Shown here: one piece after another, positions 56,346 through 64,000 of the stretch
Layout of the letters: each line of letters starts with the position of its first letter
Position numbering within the stretch: the stretch's first letter is position 1
Source of the DNA: Metridium senile
Taxonomy: Eukaryota; Cnidaria; Anthozoa; Actiniaria; Metridiidae
Assembly: GCA_949775045.1 (NCBI GenBank)
Contig: OX459100.1
Location: 13,882,447 to 13,946,446 of the forward strand
Length of the DNA: 64,000 nucleotides
Reading direction: 5' to 3'
The notes under the pieces: generated by a model
The model's input: the letters and a program-made list of their open reading frames with translations, nothing else
Database searches by the model: none
Told to the model about the DNA's origin: nothing
Translations under genes and position numbers: made by a program

Positions 56346-57930
56346 CTGACAAAATGTAAATTGTAAATTATAGATTTTAATGTTATGTAAGTTTATTTAC
56401 ATTACATATAGGTATCCTTTCAATTCTAGACATAAAAAATAATATATAATAATATAATATATAACATAGGAGTTTTAATTTAATTTCATAACATTTATAG
56501 AAAAGACTACATAAAAGTATTACAAATCGAGACAATATATTTCAAGACACAAAAGCTTAAGCAAGCTTAGCTTATGTGAATTGTGAAAAATAGTTAAAAA
56601 TCCTTCATCAGCATATCTTATTTAAATTTAAATAACAAAAATTTAAGCTTAATTGTACAAAAAATAATCAGACAAACTATTTAGAATGAACAGATTACAA
56701 AAATAAATGAATGAACTTACCTTACAAGTTGGATATATTATCAGAATTATTACCTCTCCATCACTTAAATCAAGCTATCCATTGCTTTAGTGGACAGACT
56801 CAAACAAACGTGAAAAAATATGTTTATGTGTACAAATTCTTAATTTGGCACAAAGATGCAAGTCGCAATAGGAGATATCGCAACCGGATTCGTAAGAATT
56901 CAAGTGGTGTGACGTTCGGTCAATTCTAAAGGCTATTGGAACTGTGGAAAGTCCAAGTCAACAATGGCCAATCAATGCTGATTTGTCAGATCTGAATGAG
57001 AACATCCCGGTGCTTTAAAGAGATGGACGAGAAAAGGGCAGCAGAAGAAATGAAGTGCAGAATAAAAGAAAAGGAGGAGTTGAAGAAGGGACGCGAGGAA
57101 AGTATGACAGTCAGTCTTTAGAAAGAGGTTCTTGATTTAATGGAGACAAAGTATAATAAGACAAGTAAAAAGGCTGTTCTAATAGAACTGGTGAAAGAGG
57201 GAAGAAAGGCTTTGGAAGCAAATAGTCATCACACAAACAGCCGAGGAACTACTAGTACCTCTGAAATGAGCAGCCTTTTTGAATTACAATTTAGAAATAT
57301 TGTAATGCGTGGTCCTTTGGTCATTTATAACTATGAAGAAAAAAAAGAGATGCTGCTTTACCTACTTTTAATTATATCTTTTATGCTTGATTTAAATATC
57401 ACTCTTTATTTAGCTAGTGTAATACAGTCCATTCATTGTCTATTTCATATGGTATTTTTAAGTGAAGTCATAATAATAATTTTTGCATTGACCCAGTTAT
57501 TAATGTTGTTATTTTCAAGCTCCTTGATCGCAAGAGTAAATATTGCTCCATTCTTAGATGTTACTACATTTTTTAACATCGATAAAAGGTCACAATGATC
57601 TTGGTCATCGATTAGTCATCGATTTCCAATATCAATTGATTGATTAATATTGATTAGTGTTGATTAGTATCGATTAACATCGATTATCGGAAATATCGAT
57701 TAATTAGGATTAATTAGATAGTTAATTTGTATTCAATATGACATTCACCTTATACCTTTTATATTTGTACTGTATTGCATTGTATTGTAATTATAGTTGT
57801 ATTGTAATAGTTGTATTTATATTTTATTTGAGAGCCACTTGAAAATTACCTGAGGATAAAGTGTCACTCTCGTTACATAAAGATATCATTATTGTTATTG
57901 TTATTGTTATTATTATTACTATTATTATTA
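56346..57930 (+). other. Mostly noncoding interval
   Basis: Broken coding-like text occurs at 56711-57270 (SPSQQWPINADLSDLNENIP in one frame, METKYNKTSKKAVLIELVKE from 57140), perhaps decayed exons. It is followed by TCGATTA-rich simple repeats (57605-57710) and an ATT microsatellite (57890-57935). The hydrophobic tail of the 57140 frame is AT-driven noise. Confidence 0.35.
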
Positions 57931-57932
57931 TT

Positions 57933-58633
57933 ATGGACGCATCCGTCACATGTGCGTATCTGAGGTGGCAAGTAGAAAAAGAAAGATACGAAGTGAAATT
58001 TGCTGCTGCAAAATCTGGAGTACCACCGTTAAAGGAGCTAACCATTCCTCAACTGGAGCTACAAGCAGCTGTACTGGCGAGACTCTACAAGACCTTACAA
58101 CAAGAAAGTCGTCTCAAGTTTGGGAGGATAAGTTTCTTCACAGACAGCATGAGTCTGCTGTTGGATCAGAAGCATCCATAAAAATTTCAAGCCCTTTGTG
58201 TCCGCAAGAGTAAGCGAGATACAGAACAAGATAAACCCTAACCAATGGCGCCACAACCCAGGTGAACACAACTTAGCTGTTGATGTTCTCGAGGGATATC
58301 TGTACAAGACCTCAACAAAAGGTGTCAAAGTGCCAGAGTTCCTATCCCTTGTGGAATGCAAATGGCCTAACAACACAACCCCAATGGATGAGAAAGAAGA
58401 GCAATCAGAACGAAGAAAAGAAAATTTCTGCAACTCTGCAAGAAACAAAAGCAATTGACTTGAAAAGGTTCTCGAGCTGGAGAAGACTGGTGAGGGCAAC
58501 AGCGTGGATCTTAAGACTAGCAGTAAACATTCGACTGAAGCACCACCAATCAACAAGAGGGCAGAGAAGTATCACTCACAGTCGAAGAATTGAAAAAATA
58601 GGCAGTCTAAGACTGCATGAGGCTACTGCTTGA
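57933..58633 (+). pseudogene. BEL/Pao retrotransposon RNase H region
   Basis: EVKFAAAKSGVPPLKELTIP, LELQAAVLARL and FFTDSMSLLL match the BEL/Pao RNase H start. After a frameshift, SARVSEIQNKINPNQWRHNP continues toward the integrase linker (KRFSSWRRLVRATAWILRL). Three frames are needed, so it is dead. RT lies outside or is deleted. Confidence 0.8.
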
Positions 58634-59689
58634 AACAGATAATATATAAACTTAACAATGTGCAAAAATAATGTTCGAGAGATAGAAATGAATCGGCAGG
58701 AAGTCTAAGTGGCTGTTTATATGAAGGCGAGTTGTCCCTCCTAAGTGGGATAACTCTATTGTTTTGAGTCCCCCTGGCATGGAATACAAAACAAAAGTGT
58801 TATCCCTGCTAGCAGGGACAACTCGCTTTCATATAAACAGCCCCTTAGAGAACAATATGTATTTGTGCAGTCGCGTCCAAATTTGCAGAACAATAATAAA
58901 ACTGCCAGTTATCGAAGCTTATTTATTGTAGAGCAGAGCAGAGCAATATTCCCGGTAATATTGTACAATATTTATGTGCACCTTTCATTACGTTTATAGC
59001 GAATGTTGTTTCGGCGGCTATTCGCACCAATTTTACTATACGAAAATATTTGTCAAAAGCTCATTCTTAGAATAAAACTCATTTAGTATTTTGGAGAGTG
59101 ACAAACATAGAGCAAAATGTGAGATTCTGGACCTGACTATATATGTTGATCTGACCTTTAAAATGCCAAAAATCGAAGGGCACTTCTATCGGTGTCATGA
59201 CTATAAATGTCGGGCTAAAGCGATGCTTTTGTTGTCAAAACAAATCATTCTTTTCACGGTTTTAAACGTCTCATTAAACCTAAAAAACTTCATAAATAGT
59301 ACAAATACACATTAAAAATTATTTTTCTTTAGACAGATATGAAGTAGCAGCCAAAATATAAACGCTTCGATCGTTCAAAGCTGGCCACTCTTTCGAATTC
59401 TCGAAATTACAGTCACACCATGTGTCGATCATGTGACGAAATTGGTATTTTCGGGTTTCCTGTGGTGTTATGGTCTTGCTTGCTATCTTACACTCACGAC
59501 AGCAATAAGGCTACGCCTCCATATATGGAGGACAGTAGCCTCAAAAAGCAGAGTTATACTGGATAAAGAATGCACAAAACGACTACTTCCAGAAAGACGA
59601 ATTCAGCCCCCTGGCACTTCTCCCAGCCCAGCACAGTGTCATATTTAGTATCCACACACGCACACATGCATGGCCATAGTGTAGTTGAA
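58634..59689. other. Noncoding interval splitting the BEL remnant
   Basis: It holds the MITE at 58711-58842 and otherwise AT-rich sequence with no supported gene. The frame at 59433-59648 may include BEL linker residues but cannot be aligned by eye. Confidence 0.4.
58711..58842. mobile_element. Small MITE with GGCTGTTTATATGA ends
   Basis: The inverted ends GGCTGTTTATATGAAGGCGA and its right partner enclose a GAGTTGTCCC/GGGACAACTC stem. About 132 bp. The flanks TAAGT and CCTTA leave the duplication unclear. Confidence 0.7.
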
Positions 59690-60790
59690 GCTACGACAGC
59701 TTAAGTGAGAAACAAATATTGGATTATTAGAGGAAATAAGATCAGCAAAGTAGTAAAGAAGACGTGTGTCATTTGCCAAACGGACAAATAGAACAGCAGT
59801 TAATGTCAAGTCTACCAAACCTACGTCTTGCACCACACACACCCGGGTTCCATTATACAGCATGCGACTATTTTGAACCATTCACTGTTAAGATCAGCCG
59901 CAACAAAGACAACCAAGCACTATGGTGTTACATTTACCTGCCTTGTTGTTGTGCATCTAGAAACGGCCGCTGACTGTATATGTTCAAAGATGGAGTTGAT
60001 TCAAGTGCTACGTAAATTCTTCGCCATCCGGGCTACCCATTGGTGATGCTAAGTGACAACGTGACGCAGTGCAGAAAGATGATTATGAGAGATGATCCAA
60101 GGATACAATCAGAATGAACTTCAAGACTACTGTGCAGAAACCATACTGTGCAGAGCCATGCAGTGGAAGTTCCCAGCCGCACCACAACAAAACGGCTGTG
60201 CGGAGTCACTTGTAAAGACCTGCTAAAACGCAGAGAAGTGATGTATTGTCGAATAGAAGCTCACGCCATACGAGTTATACACCTGCTTTTGGAGGTCGCT
60301 AACCTAGTTAACAAAGACCCATTGGTTAGCATCCAAAGGATCCAGACGCAGAGCGTACTTGTGTCCCAATGACATGCTATTAGGCAGAGCCACTAGTGAA
60401 GTTCCACAAGGTCCTTCAAAAGCACCAGCAAACCACGTCTACAAGTAAAGTTTGTACAACAGATAGTTATATCCTTCTGTAAACGTTGGCAACGAGATGT
60501 CCTACCAACCCTGATGTCGACCAAGAAATGGCAAGCAAGTGAACGCAACGTACGTGTCAAACGACGTCATCACGATGAGAGTTGACAACGCCGTTAGGGG
60601 CAAGTGGACCATCGGTAGAAACTTACCCTGGTCCAGATGGTAAAGTACGCCATGTTAAAGTGAAGACCGAAAAAGGAACGTACAGGAGAATTCGGGAACG
60701 AAGTGTCAATGAGTCAATGAGTCAGGTCAGCGGTTTTGTTTCCAGCCTTTCAAGATGGCGGAAATCCAGCATGGAGTTTCAGATTCGGTG
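59690..60790 (+). pseudogene. BEL/Pao integrase remnant
   Basis: A zinc-finger-like start (VRNKYWIIRGNKISKVVK, TCVICQ) is followed by the core (YGVTFTCLVVVHLETAAD), QQNGCAESLVK, and a C-terminal part with VDNAVRGKWTIGR and DGKVRHVKVKTEKGTYRR. These match the order of BEL/Pao integrase. Many frameshifts and stops are present. Confidence 0.75.
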
Positions 60791-61259
60791 AGTGCAAATC
60801 TGACACTGTGCCATCCACACTGTAAATTACTGTTAGATTTGAAATTTTGCTTGCTTATCGCAATTTTTGCAATTGTTTTAAATTTTTTCTATTTACATAA
60901 GAGCCAACATGCCTGACCTCAACTGAGACGGCGGGAGATTCCAATTACCACGCGTGTTGGACACCTTGTTTGAATCTCGGTCCCTAGGGCCCGCTAACCT
61001 ATTTATATATTTTACTCTAGACAAATTATTTCATTGTGATCAAGATTCGAGTTCAAATCGAAAGCTCAATAAAAACTTTCTTACATAACACGGTGTTCTA
61101 AAGTTTAAAGTTCTCATTCAATAATAATGATGATTAGTATAGAGTGTTTAACATGTTTATAGATGCAAATTGAATGATTTGTTTTTTAAATAATACATCT
61201 GTTGCATTTGCATGCTAATAATATACATTAATACATACAAATTTATTTCTCCATTCTGA
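60791..61259 (+). other. Noncoding interval, possible BEL LTR remnant
   Basis: TGTTGGACACCTTG at about 60955 and an AATAAA-type signal near 61069 could be parts of a 3' LTR of the BEL element. There is no second copy in the window to prove it. Confidence 0.25.
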
Positions 61260-61796
61260 TTGGCTGAGAGCAGTGCAGAAAAAGGAAATCAAGTGCAGAA
61301 AAAAGGAAACCAAGTGCAGAAAAAGGAAATCAAATGCAAATTTAAGCATTGTAATTGGCTAAAAAACAATGAAACATCAAATGAGCCAATCACGAAAGAG
61401 CTAAAAAATTGCGGAAAATGCAATGCCTGCCAAAAACAAACATGGCGGTTGTTTCAAGATTTTCCGTCGCAAATGCAAACATCATTCAAGAGTTGAAAAA
61501 TAGCTCAAAAAACGAGAACACACAACAGAGCACTACATTCTGGTTGACTGTGTGGAAATCTTGGTGTAATGAGAAAGGAGAGAATGAAGAAATTCATGAA
61601 TACAATCCTCAACAACTTGTTGAAGAGATTTTACGCCGAAGTGAAAAACCGACATGGAGAAGACTACGAACCAGAAAGCTTCAAAGTAATGATAACATCT
61701 CTTGACAGACACCTTGGCAGTAATTTTAAAAAACACTTTAAGTGGCAATTCTTTCCAAAATCGTCGAAAATTTGTAAGAAGAATACAAAAAACTGA
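61260..61796 (+). pseudogene. Crypton-like tyrosine recombinase, N-terminal fragment
   Basis: STTFWLTVWKSWCNEKGEN, then in a shifted frame FYAEVKNRHGEDYEPESFK and MITSLDRHL. These resemble the N-terminal SAM-like domain of Crypton recombinases and the Crypton-derived vertebrate families (DUF3504 relatives such as QRICH1 and ZMYM). The catalytic Arg-His-Arg-Tyr part is absent. A frameshift near 61620 and a stop at 61794-61796 make it a fragment. The segment upstream has short repeats of CAAGTGCAGAAAAA (61280-61330). Confidence 0.6.
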
Positions 61797-61799
61797 CCA

Positions 61800-62674
61800 A
61801 ATATGATTACCTATACAAAAAAAGAAATTGATTAATTCCAGAAAACTCTGATTCCATTCTCTACAGTGTGTGGCCCAGTATCATGCCACTTCAGCTAAAA
61901 ATCACTGTAACTCCCTTTTATTAAAAGCTAATGCATTGAAACAAAGTTATGAATCAATTATCTTGTTCATATCAGTATCGCATACATTATTCACATAGCT
62001 AGCGCTATTATCAACTTATTACGAATACATTTCGCTGTTAATTTAGAAACGATGAGAATGACTTGTCAAGCACTAGCTTATTTGGGTTTCTATTGTGCAT
62101 GTTTTAATTTATTCATCTCCTGCTCTTCGGTCGTAGAATTGAAGAATTATTGTAGCCAAAGCAACAAACAGCACTTCTACTGCTTTATCAATATCAGTAC
62201 ATAGTTTTAAGAACCTCCTAGGCAAATGAATACAGATCTTTATTCATTTTATAATACAAACAAGAAGTCAAACGATAAACTGGCAGGAATAAGGGCCCCA
62301 AAAACCTAAACTTTGTCATTGCTTCTAGAGCATATTATTCAAAAGAAAACTTATTTATTGGAACTTTCGCTCAGTTTATAAATGTTTTCATCATTATTCT
62401 TTCATCATGTGAAAAATCATAGCGATCCCAGTCGAATTTCGGATTTAGTAAAAGAAAAAAGCCGACAAAGTTGAATTTTTTTGAAAGGATACTGCGCCAC
62501 ACACTGTATTGTTTGCAGGTTGTTGTTGATTTAACAAGTCCAGAAAAGAAGTTGAGGACTGATTGATGCAAATATGAAGCAAGTGTTATTAGTGTTTTCA
62601 TCAAATTAATCAAGCATTAGGGACCAAAAAAGGATACAAAAATATATATATATTTTCTCTTCTGCTCCTCTCAG
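61800..62674. other. Noncoding interval
   Basis: AT-rich, no supported gene. CTACAGTGTGTGGC (61862) and GCGCCACACACTGTA (62492) are partly complementary and may mark a small inverted repeat of about 640 bp. Confidence 0.35.
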
Positions 62675-62807
62675 GATTTTAACAATAGCGATAATGATAT
62701 CAGTGTCAACAAAATACTCAAGTTGACTCTTTCTGTTGAGAAAAGTGATGGTGATCTCTCAAGTGATGAATTGTTCACTCTGTACTTGAGACAAAGTCAG
62801 AATCCTA
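62675..62807 (+). other. Isolated exon-like stretch
   Basis: The pyrimidine-rich acceptor TCTTCTGCTCCTCTCAG precedes an open stretch giving DFNNSDNDISVNKILKLTLS and DELFTLYLRQSQNP, ending before GTAAGTA. The borders are strong and the composition is protein-like, but nothing nearby extends it. It may be an exon of a host gene or of another Crypton-type gene. Confidence 0.35.
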
Positions 62808-64000
62808 GTAAGTAATACCAATAGATTAATAAAACAGTAAACTAGTGTTACTAGTAGTTCTGTAAAGAGAATATCAGAATTCGAAATAATCATGCTTGGG
62901 TTTAAAGGTAACAGGCAGAATAATATAATTTACACTGGCGTCTATACAACGGTTTTCAATGTTTTATTATACTATGAGATACAGGCTATCAAAAACTGCT
63001 TGATGACACGATGAGATCACGATTCTAAATTGATTGAAATTTTTAATTTTGCTCATGCACTGTGCTATTTTAAACCTTCACGATTTACAAATATTCAATA
63101 ATACCTAAAGAGGCACTCCAAAATGGCATATTTGATCAACACCACTGAATTAATTATATTCCACTGGATACAGTAATTATACAGATAAATTAGGTAAGGT
63201 TCCCTTAGGATGGAGCAGTTTTACATTTTTGCCAACACACTGTTTTATCAAAAGTTACACTAATGATTAAACCACATAGTGACTACAAAATGATATTTAA
63301 CAGTTATTCCACGAAATCGAGTCGTACATGGGCTGATAGCCAACGAGGCGTAACCACAACAATATCCACAACTTATAGGTCAAACTTAAAAGGAATAATA
63401 GTAATAATAGTAACAACAAATTACTAAAACTAGAAAAACTAGAACATTTTGTGAATGAACTTTGACTTGAAGAGCACGCGCTACTGACGCCATCACACGA
63501 TTCTTCAGTTTGATTGAAAAAGCCAGATTAAAAAACTGTTCTTGAACTTTTCTTAATTCCTCCGTCGTTCTAAAATATATAGTAGTTTTAACACTAAAAT
63601 AAGCTATTTTTAGCCGTTATTTTTAGCGCGCTCGGTATTTTCACTTTCGATTATCTGTCCTTTTGTCAAAATAAAACGATTGAAATGTTATTTTTCTTTC
63701 AAAATATGGTAAAGTTTGACCTATTAGTTGGTTTATACTAACACAATTAGACCTCTCACATTTTGTTTGTTTTCTTCTACTCACGGTATATGAGGTGATA
63801 GCCTAGTAGTAGGGAGCCAATCAGAGCGCGAGATTGCTCATATCTAGTGAGTGTGGATATAATAATAAATGATATTTAATGTTTTTTTTTTGGAAATACA
63901 GTAAAACCCCAAGTATGAGAAAGTAGATTTTTCCATGTCAGCCATTACAGGTTATTATATAAATGGTGTTAAACTTCAAATCAGGCTATCTAGGTTCTTG
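62808..64000. other. Noncoding interval
   Basis: AT-rich sequence with no gene, terminal repeat or tandem repeat that I can support to the window end. Confidence 0.5.

Noticed and set aside
57360..57598. Multi-pass membrane protein
   Set aside because: The hydrophobicity stems from T-rich sequence after an unrelated coding-like start. There is no support for a gene.
1..64000. tRNA or rRNA genes
   Set aside because: I looked for tRNA-like A/B boxes and conserved rRNA blocks while reading and found none that I could defend. A covariance-model scan would settle it.

Overview
The window is AT-rich animal nuclear DNA made almost entirely of transposable elements and their broken remains. No housekeeping gene, tRNA or rRNA could be supported. 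The organism is most likely a cnidarian, probably an anthozoan. The grounds are the mix of families (CR1-like LINE with a 2A-like sequence, THAP/DDE plus YqaJ transposon, intron-rich transposase genes, Crypton-like and BEL remnants) and short intergenic repeats of a kind I associate with corals and anemones. This is inference; no marker gene proves it.

0-14.7 kb is a three-level nest. A Ty3/gypsy LTR element (13-14685, two 166-bp LTRs with one visible difference, 4-bp GATC flanks) has a deletion in reverse transcriptase, several frameshifts, a mutated protease site and an 80-unit TACAA microsatellite inside pol. Its integrase is split by a CR1-like LINE (4059-13725, 14-bp target duplication, A-rich tail). 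The LINE ORF2 is split in turn by an apparently intact 5.4-kb DNA transposon (7189-12622). That transposon has 73-bp terminal inverted repeats and two convergent genes: a THAP/coiled-coil/DDE transposase and a SWIM-zinc-finger/YqaJ-type nuclease. The youngest element is the innermost and the only one with intact genes.

14.7-29.9 kb holds direct repeats, a decayed 13-exon transposase-like gene of a family I could not name (16791-21978), a broken intron-containing Tc1/mariner-type transposase, an orphan paired-like HTH exon, a LINE fragment, and two fold-back elements (one with TTAA flanks, one hAT-like with an 8-bp duplication).

29.9-43.8 kb holds a 3.1-kb fold-back element with arms of about 1 kb and TTAA flanks, decayed transposon-like genes (one with a PHD-like finger), a tandem triplication of about 0.85 kb, and a minus-strand LINE fragment.

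44.1-55.8 kb is the most unusual region: an 11,735-bp element bounded by a 9-bp target duplication. Its long terminal inverted repeats contain arrays of a 20-bp minisatellite (30 units left, 50 right) in opposite orientation. It resembles the Foldback/Rehavkus-type Mutator-like elements but shows no transposase. It carries a minus-strand gene for a two-repeat CXC-type cysteine-rich protein with a Myb/SANT-like region. It also carries a plus-strand gene with nine tandem copies of a 48-nt micro-exon. All nine are phase 1-1, so any number can be spliced without changing frame, and they differ only in a terminal Lys/Glu codon. The element seems to sit in an intron of a RING-finger gene whose exons flank it in matching phase.

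55.9-64 kb holds that RING exon, BEL/Pao remnants, small MITEs, a Crypton-like fragment, one isolated exon-like stretch, and otherwise featureless AT-rich DNA.
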